A DNA stretch of 8,027 nucleotides from Rhizobacter sp. (GTDB lineage Bacteria; Pseudomonadota; Gammaproteobacteria; Burkholderiales; Burkholderiaceae_C): contig JANYBE010000571.1 of NCBI GenBank assembly GCA_025360945.1, positions 1 to 8,027 on the forward strand, in the 5' to 3' direction. The position numbers and the translations under genes are program-made. Shown in pieces: positions 1 through 6,625 of the stretch; the first letter of the stretch is position 1, and the number at the start of each line of letters is the position of its first letter. The notes beneath the pieces were generated by a model. That model made no database searches, was not told the origin of the DNA, and saw only the letters and a list, made by a program, of their open reading frames with translations.

Positions 1-1
1 A

Positions 2-418
2 CGCGAACTCGAGCGCCTCAAGCGCGTTGCCAAGGCCGAAGGCGTGTACGAGGACACGCGTTTCCGCGATGAGGTCGCCAAGCTCGAGGTCGACGTCGTC
101 GCACTCGAGATGATGGTGTTGCGCGTGCTCTCGGCCGAGAAGAGCGGTAAGCAGTCGCTCGATGTCGCGGGCCTGCTGAAGATCCGAGGCAGCGAGATCC
201 AGCAGCGCTACACCGAGCTGATGATGCTGGCGGCCGGCCCGGCCAGCGTGCCCTTCATCAAGGAGGCGATGGAGGCCGGTTGGCAAGGTGACATGGCCGC
301 GGGCGCGACGTTTGTCGCGCCGCTCGCGGGCACCTACTTCAACGTGCGCAAGACGACGATCTATGGCGGCTCGAACGAGGTTCAGCGCAACATCGTCGCG
401 CAGACCGTTCTCGGCTGA
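2..418 (+). CDS. Acyl-CoA dehydrogenase large subunit, C-terminal part (5' end outside window)
   Basis: This is the C-terminal helical domain of a flavin-dependent acyl-CoA dehydrogenase, which introduces an alpha,beta double bond into an acyl-CoA. The reading frame is open from base 2, so the gene begins upstream of the window; the first methionine-like codon at 44 is internal. The family's C-terminal signature is clear: IYGGSNEVQRNI followed by a short tail. At the place where medium-chain dehydrogenases carry the catalytic Glu (Y-E-G), this protein has Y-G-G. Its base must therefore lie elsewhere, as in dehydrogenases that use a Glu on an earlier helix, which is not in the window. The ending resembles PimC-type large subunits of pimeloyl-CoA dehydrogenase. 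The next gene, 26 bases on, encodes a small-subunit-like partner, so the two probably form a heteromer. The true substrate cannot be read from the sequence. Confidence 0.9.
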   Translation, partial: RELERLKRVAKAEGVYEDTRFRDEVAKLEVDVVALEMMVLRVLSAEKSGKQSLDVAGLLKIRGSEIQQRYTELMMLAAGPASVPFIKEAMEAGWQGDMAAGATFVAPLAGTYFNVRKTTIYGGSNEVQRNIVAQTVLG

Positions 419-444
419 GCCGCCGACCCGAACAAGGAACCGAC

Positions 445-1584
445 ATGGACTTTGACTTTTCAGACGACCAAGAAATGCTGCGCGACACGGTGCGCAAATG
501 GGTCGACAAGGCCTACACCTTCGAGCGCCGGCGCGAGATCGTCAAGGCCGGCGGCTTCTCGAAAGAAGCCTGGGCCAACCTTGCCGAGCTCGGCCTGACG
601 GGCCTGTACGTGCCCGAGGCGCTGGGCGGCGTCGGCTTCGGTCCGGTCGACGCTATGGTGGTGATGGAAGAACTCGGGCGCGGCATCGTGCTCGAGCCCT
701 ACGCCGCCGTCTCGCTGGTCGGTGCGAGCCTGCTAAGTGCGGGGCGCGCACCCTCGGCCGAGCTGTGGCTGCAAGGCATTGCCGAAGGCAAGGAACTCGT
801 CGTGCTCGCGCACCAAGAGCGCGCCGCGCGCTACCGCCTGAATCATGTCCAGACGACCGCGAAGAACATCGGCGGCACTTGGCAGCTAAGCGGCCTGAAG
901 ACCGTCGTGCCTGCGGGCACGAACGCCGGCGCGTTCGTCGTGCCCGCGCGGGTCAGCGGCGCGGTCGATGACGCGTCAGGCATCGCGCTGTTCCTGGTCT
1001 CGCGCGGCGAGGCCGGCGTCAAGGTGCGCGGCTACCCGACACAGGACGGCGGCTGTGCGGCCGACCTGACACTGACCGACGCCGACGCGATCGAGCTGCT
1101 GCCGCCCGGCGAAGCCTTCGGCGTGCTCGAACACGCGATCGACATCGGCATCGCCGCGTTGTGCGCCGAAGCCGTTGGCGCGATGGACAAGCTGGTCGCA
1201 ATCACCGTCGAGTATATGAATACGCGCAAGCAGTTCGGTGTCGCGATCGGCACGTTCCAGGCGCTGCGGCACCGCATCGCCGACGTCAAGATGCAGCTCG
1301 AACTCGCGCGCTCAATGAGCTACTTCGCGAGCCTCAAGCTGAACGAGCCGGCACCGGCACGGCGCCGCGCGCTCGCGCAGGCCAAGCTGCAACTCGGCCA
1401 GTCGATGCGCTTTGTGGGCCAGCAATGCATCCAGCTGCACGGCGGCATCGGCGTGACCGACGAGTACATCGCCAGCCACTACTTCAAGCGCCTCACGGTC
1501 ATGGAGATGAGCTACGGCGACACGCTGCACCAGCTCGGCGAGGTGTCCGCGCGGATGCAGAACACCGCAGGTGTGTTTGCATGA
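445..1584 (+). CDS. Acyl-CoA dehydrogenase, PimD-like small subunit
   Basis: This 379-residue protein has the full acyl-CoA dehydrogenase fold: an N-terminal helical domain (about 1-115), a middle beta domain (about 115-215) and a C-terminal helical domain (about 225-375). The opening MDFDFSDDQEMLRDTV, the segment ELGRGIVLEPYAA and the C-terminal QLHGGIGVTDE followed by HYFKRL match the small subunits of pimeloyl-CoA dehydrogenase-type enzymes. The usual catalytic Glu position is absent: the sequence there is SYGDT (Tyr357-Gly358). By hand alignment the alternative helix-G position used by isovaleryl-CoA dehydrogenase is not Glu either. It is therefore likely a structural or FAD-sharing partner of the preceding large subunit. 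The ATG at 445 has an AAGGAA ribosome site a few bases upstream. The actual acyl substrate (pimeloyl, other dicarboxyl or branched acyl-CoA) is unknown. Confidence 0.92.
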   Translation: MDFDFSDDQEMLRDTVRKWVDKAYTFERRREIVKAGGFSKEAWANLAELGLTGLYVPEALGGVGFGPVDAMVVMEELGRGIVLEPYAAVSLVGASLLSAGRAPSAELWLQGIAEGKELVVLAHQERAARYRLNHVQTTAKNIGGTWQLSGLKTVVPAGTNAGAFVVPARVSGAVDDASGIALFLVSRGEAGVKVRGYPTQDGGCAADLTLTDADAIELLPPGEAFGVLEHAIDIGIAALCAEAVGAMDKLVAITVEYMNTRKQFGVAIGTFQALRHRIADVKMQLELARSMSYFASLKLNEPAPARRRALAQAKLQLGQSMRFVGQQCIQLHGGIGVTDEYIASHYFKRLTVMEMSYGDTLHQLGEVSARMQNTAGVFA

Positions 1585-1609
1585 TTCTCACTGCGGGTGT
1601 TTTTGTGTG

Positions 1610-2563
1610 ATGCGTCTGGCGGGGCTGCTGCTGGGGAGTCTGCTGTGCAGCCCGCTGGCGCAGGCCTGTGACCCGCTCGTCATCGCGCACCGCGGTGCGA
1701 GCGGCTATCTGCCCGAGCACAAGCTCGCCGGCTACGAGCTCGCGGTGCGCCTGGGCGCCGACTACATCGAGCCCGATCTGCAACTCAGCCGCGACGGCGT
1801 CCTCGTCGCGATGCACGATGAGACGCTGCAACGCACGACCAACGCCCCTGCGCTGTTCGCACCGCGCAGGGGCGGCTACAAAGTCGCCGACTTCTCGCTC
1901 GCCGAGATCAAGACCCTCACCGTCAGGCCCACCGGTACCGGCAAGACAAGCTATCCCGGCTTCACGCCTGCATCACCCGAGCTGCGCGTGCCGACCTTCG
2001 ACGAGGTGATCGCGCTCGCCAAGGCCCAGAGCGTGGTCGCCGGGCGCGCCGTCGGCATCTACCCGGAAGCCAAGCAGGCCGACCCGGTGATGGAGGACAA
2101 GATCCTCGCCACGCTGGCGCAGCAGCACTACGCGAGCGGCGGCGACAAGGTCTTCGTTCAGTCATTCAGCGACGTGACCGTGCGGAGCCTGGATACGAAG
2201 CAGCGCGCGCTCGACCTGAAGCTGCCGCTGATCCTGCTCGGCTACGCGAGCGCGCAGCCCGATGGCAGCGCGATGCTGGTTGTGCCCGGCGGCCGCACGC
2301 TGAGCCTGCGCGAGGTCGCGGTGTTTGCCAACGGCATCGGAGTCGGGATCACGAGCACGAAATACCCGCTGACGAAAAGCTTCGTCGATCAGGCACACAA
2401 GGCGGGTCTGGTCGTGCATGGCTGGACCTTCTCGAAAGCCGACGCAGCGGCGGCCGCCGACGAGTACAAGGCCTTGCTGGAGATGGGGCTGGACGGCATG
2501 TTCAGCAACTACAGCGACCTGGCCGTGAAGGCACGCGAGGCGTTCGTGGCCGCGCGCAAATGA
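1610..2563 (+). CDS. glpQ: Periplasmic glycerophosphodiester phosphodiesterase (GlpQ-like)
   Basis: The enzyme hydrolyses glycerophosphodiesters (deacylated phospholipid head groups) to glycerol-3-phosphate and an alcohol. The ATG at 1610 gives 317 residues beginning with a typical Sec signal peptide (MRLAGLLLGSLLCSPLAQA), probably cut before Cys20. The residues before that Cys (AQA) do not form a good lipobox, so a soluble periplasmic protein is likelier than a lipoprotein. GDPD-family catalytic features are present: His27-Arg28 in AHRGASGYLPEH with Glu36, the metal-binding Glu54-x-Asp56 in DYIEPD, and His69 in VAMHDETL. Length is slightly below the 358 residues of E. coli GlpQ. The frame stays open upstream to a GTG at 1571, but that start would put a Cys-rich, charged stretch before the signal and overlap the upstream gene. 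The stop overlaps the next start by 4 bases (ATGA), implying translational coupling. Confidence 0.92.
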   Translation: MRLAGLLLGSLLCSPLAQACDPLVIAHRGASGYLPEHKLAGYELAVRLGADYIEPDLQLSRDGVLVAMHDETLQRTTNAPALFAPRRGGYKVADFSLAEIKTLTVRPTGTGKTSYPGFTPASPELRVPTFDEVIALAKAQSVVAGRAVGIYPEAKQADPVMEDKILATLAQQHYASGGDKVFVQSFSDVTVRSLDTKQRALDLKLPLILLGYASAQPDGSAMLVVPGGRTLSLREVAVFANGIGVGITSTKYPLTKSFVDQAHKAGLVVHGWTFSKADAAAAADEYKALLEMGLDGMFSNYSDLAVKAREAFVAARK

Positions 2564-3552
2564 ATCCCTCCGGCAGCCTCACCGACGTACGCGGCCTGCG
2601 CGTCGGCCACTTCACCGAGACGCGCCGGCCGACCGGTTGCACCGTGATTGTGGCAATCGAAGGCGCGGTCGCCGGTGTGGACGTGCGCGGTGCGGCTCCG
2701 GGCACGCGCGAGACCGAGCTGCTGTCGCCTCTGAACGCGATCGACAAGGTCCACGCCGTGATGCTGGCCGGCGGTAGCGCGTTTGGGCTCGACGCCGCGG
2801 GCGGCGTTATGCGCTGGCTCGAAGAGCACGGTATCGGTGTGCCAGTCGGCTCGGTGCGTGTGCCCATCGTGCCGGCGGCGATTCTGTTCGATCTGTGGGT
2901 CGGCGATGCCTCGATCCGACCCGATGCCGCGTCGGGCTACGCGGCGTGCGAGGCTGCGACGACCGACCCGGTCGCGCAAGGCAACGTGGGTGCGGGCACC
3001 GGCGCGGCGGTCGGCAAGCTTTTCGGCATCCAGCGCGCGATGCGCGGCGGTCTGGGCAGTGCGTCGGTCACGGTCGGCGGCATAACGGTGTCGGCGCTGG
3101 TAGTGGTGAATGCGATTGGTGACGTGATCGATCCGTCGACCGGCGAACCCATCGCCGGCGCGCGCAGCGAAAACGGCAAGCGCCTGCTAGGCACCATGCG
3201 CTCGATGCTGCGCGGCGAGCTGATGGCGCCGCTGCAGGCGGGCAGCGCCACCACGCTCGGCGTCGTCGCGACCGATGCGGTGCTGACCAAGGCACAGGCG
3301 AACAAGATGGCGCAGATGGCACACGACGGCTTGGCGCGCAGCATCAACCCGGTCCACACGATGACCGATGGCGACACGATCTTCGCCCTCGCCACCGGCG
3401 CCAGCGGCCAGGTCGCGAACATGACGCTTCTCGGCGCGCTCGGTGCCGAGGTGATGGCGGCCGCGGTCGTGTGCGCGGTGCGTGCCGCAACCACACTCAA
3501 CGGGCCGGGGCTCCCAGCCCTGCCCTGCGCGAACGACTTCGACCGCGCCTGA
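2560..3552 (+). CDS. P1-family peptidase (MEROPS S58, DmpA/NylC-like N-terminal nucleophile amidohydrolase)
   Basis: This 330-residue protein belongs to the DmpA/BapA/NylC family. These are made as one chain that cuts itself to expose an N-terminal Ser or Thr nucleophile, then hydrolyse N-terminal residues of peptides, beta-peptides or related amides. Family segments visible are LTDVRGLRVGHFT (7-19), GVDVRGAAPGTRETELL (39-55), LAGGSAFGLDAAGGVMRWLE (69-88), GNVGAGTGAAVGK (141-153) and VVNAIGDVIDP (182-192). The predicted self-cleavage region is SATTLGVVATDA, with Thr231 the likely nucleophile; the residue before it is Ala rather than the Asn or Gly known from NylC and DmpA. There is no signal peptide, so it is probably cytoplasmic. 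Its start overlaps the stop of the phosphodiesterase gene by 4 bases. The natural substrate is unknown; a role linked to phospholipid breakdown is not implied by the coupling alone. Confidence 0.9.
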   Translation: MNPSGSLTDVRGLRVGHFTETRRPTGCTVIVAIEGAVAGVDVRGAAPGTRETELLSPLNAIDKVHAVMLAGGSAFGLDAAGGVMRWLEEHGIGVPVGSVRVPIVPAAILFDLWVGDASIRPDAASGYAACEAATTDPVAQGNVGAGTGAAVGKLFGIQRAMRGGLGSASVTVGGITVSALVVVNAIGDVIDPSTGEPIAGARSENGKRLLGTMRSMLRGELMAPLQAGSATTLGVVATDAVLTKAQANKMAQMAHDGLARSINPVHTMTDGDTIFALATGASGQVANMTLLGALGAEVMAAAVVCAVRAATTLNGPGLPALPCANDFDRA

Positions 3553-3577
3553 CCCACAATGCCTGGCCAAGATCATT

Positions 3578-3583
3578 CGGAGA
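3578..3583 (+). promoter_or_regulatory. Ribosome binding site that fixes the lipase start
   Basis: CGGAGA lies 8 bases before the ATG at 3592, whereas the earlier in-frame ATG at 3559 has no purine-rich site. The shorter start also places the twin-arginine signal at the extreme N-terminus, where it must be. Confidence 0.6.
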
Positions 3584-3591
3584 CACGCTCG

Positions 3592-4971
3592 ATGACCTCT
3601 TCACTGACTCGCCGCAGCCTCGTGCTCGGCGCCGCGGCCGCGACTTTGCTGGCCGCCTGTGCGACAAATCCCAGCGGCGACGCGTTACCACCGATCGTGT
3701 TTGTACACGGCGACAGCGACAGTGCCGCCGCGTGGATCACGACGGTGTGGCGCTTCGAATCGAACGGCTGGCCGCGCGAGCGCCTGCATGCAATCGACGT
3801 TCCCTACTCTCGCGCGCGCGACGACGACACCAAACCGCAGGAGGGCCGCAGCGGGACGAGCGAGAACATGCAGTTCCTGTCGGCCGAGGTCGACAGGGTG
3901 CTCAAGGCCACGGGCGCGCGCCAGGTCGTGCTGGTCGCGCTTTCGCGCGGCGGCTTCGCGGTGCGCAACTACATCGCAAACGGCGGCGGCGCGGCCAAGG
4001 TATCGCACGCGATCCTCGGCGGGACGCCGAACCATGGCGTGTGGGCTGACGTCAATCTGCGGCCGAACAGCGAGTACAACGGCACCGGCCCGTTCCTGAC
4101 CGCGCTGAACGCACCCAAGGGGTCGGTGGGCGACGAGGTTGCGCCCGGCGTGAAATGGATGACCATTCGTTCCGACAGCAACGACGTGTACGCCCAGCCC
4201 GACGGCGTGTGGATCGGCGCCAAGGGTACGCCGACCCACGTAAGCTATGAAGGTCCGGCCTTGAAGGGTGCCGAGAACATCGTGTTCGCGGGCATCGATC
4301 ATCGCGAGACCGCGCTAAGCGCCAAGGCGTTCGAGACCATGTTCCGCTTCATCACCGGCCGGGCTGCGGCGACGCTGGCGATCACCCCCGAGCCGCGCGT
4401 GATGCTCGACGGCAAGCTGAGCGGCTTTGGCTACAACAACGCAGCCGGCATGGCGCCGAGCAACCTGCCGCTGGTAGGTGCGACGCTCGAGGTGTACGCC
4501 GTCAACTCCGCCACCGGCGAGCGCAATGGCGCGGCCGTGCACCGCAAGACGATCGGCGCTGATGGTGCGTGGGGCCCGTTCACTGCCGACGTGCAGGCGA
4601 GCTACGAGTTCGTCATCAGCGGCGCGGCGGGCTACGCGATCACGCACATCTACCGTTCGCCGTTCGCACGCTCCTCGAACATCGTGAACCTGCGCGCCGA
4701 TCGCCTGTTGGATGCCGATAAGACGGCCGTGGCGATCGTCACGATGACGCGCCCGCGCGGCTACTTCGGCCTGCCGCGCAACCAGATCAGCCTAGACGGG
4801 CAGAGCCCGCCGGGTGTGCCGCCGGGCACGGCTGGCGTGTGGGTCTCGAAGCTGCGCGTGACCGACGCGGCCGGCCGCGCGGTGGTCGGCGTGTTCGACG
4901 ACGAGCGCATCGTCGGCCGCGCCTGGCCCGCCGCGAACAACGAACTCACGCTGCTCGAACTGCTGTACTGA
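3592..4971 (+). CDS. Tat-type lipoprotein alpha/beta hydrolase (lipase/esterase-like) with C-terminal beta-rich domain
   Basis: This 459-residue protein starts with a twin-arginine signal (TSSLTRRSLVLG) running into a lipobox LAAC, so Cys23 is the probable lipidation site and the enzyme sits in the cell envelope. The hydrolase core follows: the oxyanion-hole motif FVHGDSDSAAAW (His39-Gly40), the nucleophile elbow VALSRGG with Ser118, an Asp in RSDSND (Asp195 or Asp198), and His237 in GIDHRETAL. The elbow reads A-x-S-x-G instead of the usual G-x-S-x-G, a variation also known in Bacillus LipA-type lipases. From about residue 262 to the end there is a separate region, probably beta-rich, rich in short strands and ending LTLLELLY. 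An acyl ester such as a lipid or polyester is the likely substrate; the exact one cannot be read. The last gene before a hairpin. Confidence 0.85.
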   Translation: MTSSLTRRSLVLGAAAATLLAACATNPSGDALPPIVFVHGDSDSAAAWITTVWRFESNGWPRERLHAIDVPYSRARDDDTKPQEGRSGTSENMQFLSAEVDRVLKATGARQVVLVALSRGGFAVRNYIANGGGAAKVSHAILGGTPNHGVWADVNLRPNSEYNGTGPFLTALNAPKGSVGDEVAPGVKWMTIRSDSNDVYAQPDGVWIGAKGTPTHVSYEGPALKGAENIVFAGIDHRETALSAKAFETMFRFITGRAAATLAITPEPRVMLDGKLSGFGYNNAAGMAPSNLPLVGATLEVYAVNSATGERNGAAVHRKTIGADGAWGPFTADVQASYEFVISGAAGYAITHIYRSPFARSSNIVNLRADRLLDADKTAVAIVTMTRPRGYFGLPRNQISLDGQSPPGVPPGTAGVWVSKLRVTDAAGRAVVGVFDDERIVGRAWPAANNELTLLELLY

Positions 4972-4976
4972 GTACA

Positions 4977-4995
4977 TCGAGGGCGCCGCCCTCGA
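4977..4995 (+). terminator. Hairpin downstream of the lipase gene, candidate terminator
   Basis: TCGAGGGC (4977-4984), a 3-base GCC loop, and the exact complement GCCCTCGA (4988-4995) form an 8-bp GC-rich stem starting 5 bases after the stop codon. The following bases (GCGCCCGTTTACC) contain only a three-T run, so it is a weak intrinsic terminator at best. It may instead stabilise the 3' end of the mRNA or act together with Rho. Confidence 0.5.
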
Positions 4996-5023
4996 GCGCC
5001 CGTTTACCACCATTGAAGACTCC

Positions 5024-5252
5024 ATGCGATTCATATTCGGCGCGCTGCTCGTACCACAACCAGTGGTGGATCCTGCATCACGTCGACGGCGCGTTCGAGG
5101 CCTCGGGCGTGAACGGCCAGATGATCCATGTCGATCCGGCGGCCCAGATGGTCGTGATCAAGCTCGCGTCGTGGCACAGGCGGTGCGGCAGTAGCCGCGC
5201 GAGTCTGCGCGGCGCGTTGCCCGGCCGAGCGATTCGCTGGCTTCGACCGTGA
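5024..5252 (+). pseudogene. Remnant of a beta-lactamase-fold serine hydrolase (NylB/EstB-type)
   Basis: Translating 5052-5177 gives 42 residues that look like the C-terminal end of class C beta-lactamase-like hydrolases: YHNQWWIL, then GAFEASGVNGQMIHVDPAAQ, then MVVIKLASWH. NylB-type 6-aminohexanoate-dimer hydrolases have the same order (QWW, then G-x-x-GQ-x-I-x-VDP, then a hydrophobic strand and S-W). The catalytic Ser-x-x-Lys and Tyr regions, some 300 residues, are missing. An ATG at 5024 in a different frame starts MRFIFGALLV, which looks like the beginning of an export signal, so a large internal deletion near 5045-5052 that joined the two ends out of frame is the simplest explanation. 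After 5177 the translation becomes Arg-rich and family-unlike, suggesting a second frameshift. The frame ends at TGA 5250-5252, overlapping the next gene's GTG. Family assignment is by recalled motifs. Confidence 0.7.
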
Positions 5253-5725
5253 GCTGGCGCGTCGTCTTCGTCTGCACTGGCAACATCTGCCGCAGCCCTA
5301 CCGCCGAAGGCGTGTTGCGCCGAATGGCCGCTGCGCAAGGCCTTGCCGATCGTGTCCAGGCGGCGTCGGCCGGGCTAGAAGACTGGCACGCCGGCGCGCC
5401 GCCCGACGCGCGCACCCAGGCGCACGCACTGCGCCGCGGCTATGACCTCGCCGCGCAGCGCGCGCGGCACTTCACGCGGCGCGACTTTGAGTGTTTCGAC
5501 TGGGTGATCGCGATGGACGCGGGTCACCACGACTGCCTGCGCCGCCTGTGCCCGCCACAGCAGACCCACAAGCTGCGCGATGCCTGCGACTTCAGCGACC
5601 GCGTGCCGCAGGGCGGCGTGCCCGATCCGTATTACGGCGATGCGCACGGGTTCGAGGAGGTGCTCGATCTGGTCGAGGCGGTGTGCGCGGGCGTGCTGGC
5701 GCAGGTGAGGCGACGCGGCGATTAG
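5249..5725 (+). CDS. Low-molecular-weight protein tyrosine phosphatase
   Basis: This 158-residue cytoplasmic enzyme removes phosphate from phosphotyrosine in proteins (Wzb/Etp/PtpA family). The P-loop VFVCTGNICRSPTAEGVL lies at the N-terminus, with nucleophile Cys9 and Arg15 in the C-x5-R-S signature. The general-acid Asp126 is in VPDPYYG near the C-terminus. Length is normal for the family (about 145-165). The start is GTG at 5249, since the conserved first strand begins only three residues later; there is no good ribosome site, and the start overlaps the stop of the decayed hydrolase frame (GTGA). Translation may once have been coupled to that hydrolase. No tyrosine kinase or capsule export gene is in the window, so a specific partner cannot be named. 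Confidence 0.93.
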   Translation: MSWRVVFVCTGNICRSPTAEGVLRRMAAAQGLADRVQAASAGLEDWHAGAPPDARTQAHALRRGYDLAAQRARHFTRRDFECFDWVIAMDAGHHDCLRRLCPPQQTHKLRDACDFSDRVPQGGVPDPYYGDAHGFEEVLDLVEAVCAGVLAQVRRRGD

Positions 5726-5754
5726 CCCGACGCCCGACAACGGAATGCCATGAC

Positions 5755-5784
5755 TTGACATGCAGGCAAATACTTGCATATAGT
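5755..5784 (+). promoter_or_regulatory. Sigma-70 promoter of the SRPBCC-ArsR-SRPBCC operon
   Basis: TTGACA at 5755-5760 is a perfect -35 box. TATAGT at 5779-5784 matches the -10 consensus at five of six positions, with an 18-base spacer. Transcription should start near 5791, leaving a leader of about 40 bases before the ATG at 5830. It is the only near-consensus sigma-70 promoter I noticed in the window. Confidence 0.8.
5758..5781. promoter_or_regulatory. Inverted repeat in promoter spacer, probable ArsR-family operator
   Basis: The arms ATGCAGG (5760-5766) and CTTGCAT (5773-5779) match as inverted repeats at six of seven positions around a 6-base centre; with two further bases on each side (5758-5781) seven of nine match. 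The repeat fills the space between the -35 and -10 boxes, so a bound protein would block RNA polymerase. ArsR-family repressors commonly bind AT-containing imperfect palindromes at this place, and the operon encodes one. Confidence 0.6.
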
Positions 5785-5829
5785 TCCCCACGTCGCGCAA
5801 TCGCGCCGCGCACCCGCCAAGGAGAAGTC

Positions 5830-6285
5830 ATGGTGGATATCCTGCACAGAGTCGGAATCAAGTCATCCCTGAGCGTGGTCTACAAGGCATTGGCCACGCG
5901 CGAGGGCGTGGCCGCTTGGTGGACCAACAATACGAGCGGAGAAGGCAGGGTCGGTGGAACGCTCGAGTTCAGCTTCAGCGCCGATGGGGTCGAGATCGGC
6001 GGCTTCGAGATGAAGATTCTTGAGCTTCATCCCGCTGAGCTCGTGCGCTGGCAAGTGCTCAACGGACCCGCAGAATGGATCGGCACCACGATCAGCTTCG
6101 AGCTCAAACTGGAGGGCGACTATTGCATCGTCCTCTTTAAGCACCAGGGCTGGAAGGAGCCGGTGGAGTTTATGCACCACTGCAGCACCAAGTGGGCGAT
6201 CTTTCTGATGAGCTTGAAGTCGCTCGTGGAAACCGGAACTGGACGGCCCAACCCGAACGATGTCAAGATCGACAACTGGAACTGA
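5830..6285 (+). CDS. SRPBCC-superfamily (AHSA1-like) protein, first copy
   Basis: This 151-residue protein has the START/Bet v1-like SRPBCC fold seen in AHSA1-type proteins, which form a deep pocket for hydrophobic ligands. Hallmarks are the N-terminal segment with VVYKALATREGVAAWW, the strand run GGTLEFSFSADG, LVRWQVLNG, and the C-terminal helix with WAIFLMSLKSLVETGTG. The ATG at 5830 is preceded by a strong ribosome site AAGGAGA (5819-5825); the frame is open much further upstream, but that part lies over the phosphatase gene and is not family-like. It is the first gene after the promoter at 5755 and overlaps the regulator gene by 26 bases. No ligand or enzymatic activity can be deduced. 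Proteins of this kind often sit next to ArsR regulators. Confidence 0.88.
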   Translation: MVDILHRVGIKSSLSVVYKALATREGVAAWWTNNTSGEGRVGGTLEFSFSADGVEIGGFEMKILELHPAELVRWQVLNGPAEWIGTTISFELKLEGDYCIVLFKHQGWKEPVEFMHHCSTKWAIFLMSLKSLVETGTGRPNPNDVKIDNWN

Positions 6286-6625
6286 AGCACCGACATTGGA
6301 CGTCGACAAAGTCTTCAAGGCGCTGGCCGACCCGACCCGCAGGCTGCTTCTGGACCAGCTGCATCAGGAGAGCGGCCAAACGCTCACGGCCCTTTGCGCG
6401 CACATGGACATGACGCGCCAGGCCGTGACACAACACTTGCAACTGCTGGAGGAAGCCAACCTCATCGCCATCGTTTGGCAGGGTCGGGAAAAACTCCACT
6501 ACCTGAACCCGGTGCCGCTGCATGAGATCTACGCGCGCTGGATCGAAAAGTTTGAGCACAACCGCCTGGGTGCGTTGCGCGACCTCAAGAAGAAACTGGA
6601 AGGTGATGACGATGAAGAATCCTGA
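6260..6625 (+). CDS. ArsR-family winged-helix transcriptional regulator
   Basis: This 121-residue protein has the ArsR winged helix-turn-helix: DKVFKALADPTRRLLLDQL (16-34), the recognition helix region LCAHMDMTRQAVTQHLQLLE (45-64), and the wing IVWQGREKLHYLNP (71-84), followed by a charged C-terminal helix. The metal-sensing ELCVCDL motif of ArsR/SmtB is absent and only one Cys (46) is present, so it is probably not a metal sensor. It belongs to the group found with SRPBCC genes. The start is uncertain: ATG 6260 lies inside the upstream gene and has no ribosome site, while an in-frame TTG at 6296 (giving MDVDKVFKAL) would begin just after that gene's stop with a weak TGAAG site. It probably represses its own operon through the inverted repeat at 5758-5781. 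Confidence 0.9.
   Translation: MSRSTTGTEAPTLDVDKVFKALADPTRRLLLDQLHQESGQTLTALCAHMDMTRQAVTQHLQLLEEANLIAIVWQGREKLHYLNPVPLHEIYARWIEKFEHNRLGALRDLKKKLEGDDDEES
6598..6603 (+). promoter_or_regulatory. Ribosome binding site for the second SRPBCC gene
   Basis: GGAAGG lies inside the end of the regulator gene, 8 bases before ATG 6612 but only 2 bases before ATG 6606. The spacing favours 6612 as the start. Confidence 0.55.

Noticed and set aside
976..1272. Open frame on the minus strand inside the acyl-CoA dehydrogenase gene
   Set aside because: Its translation shows low-complexity Arg/Ala-rich sequence typical of antisense frames in GC-rich genes, and the plus-strand gene is unambiguous.
1566..1610. 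Imperfect direct repeat (1566-1584 and 1592-1610) at the end of the small-subunit dehydrogenase gene, 14 of 19 bases matching
   Set aside because: The match is modest and made largely of G/T-rich simple sequence; no function or duplication boundary is evident.
2937..3557. Long open frame of 206 codons on the minus strand across the P1 peptidase gene
   Set aside because: It lies fully antisense to a clear family member and has no recognisable motif; long antisense frames are expected at this GC content.
5725..5738. Direct repeat GCCCGAC twice after the phosphatase stop
   Set aside because: Seven-base repeats are expected by chance in GC-rich DNA, and no hairpin or terminator is formed.
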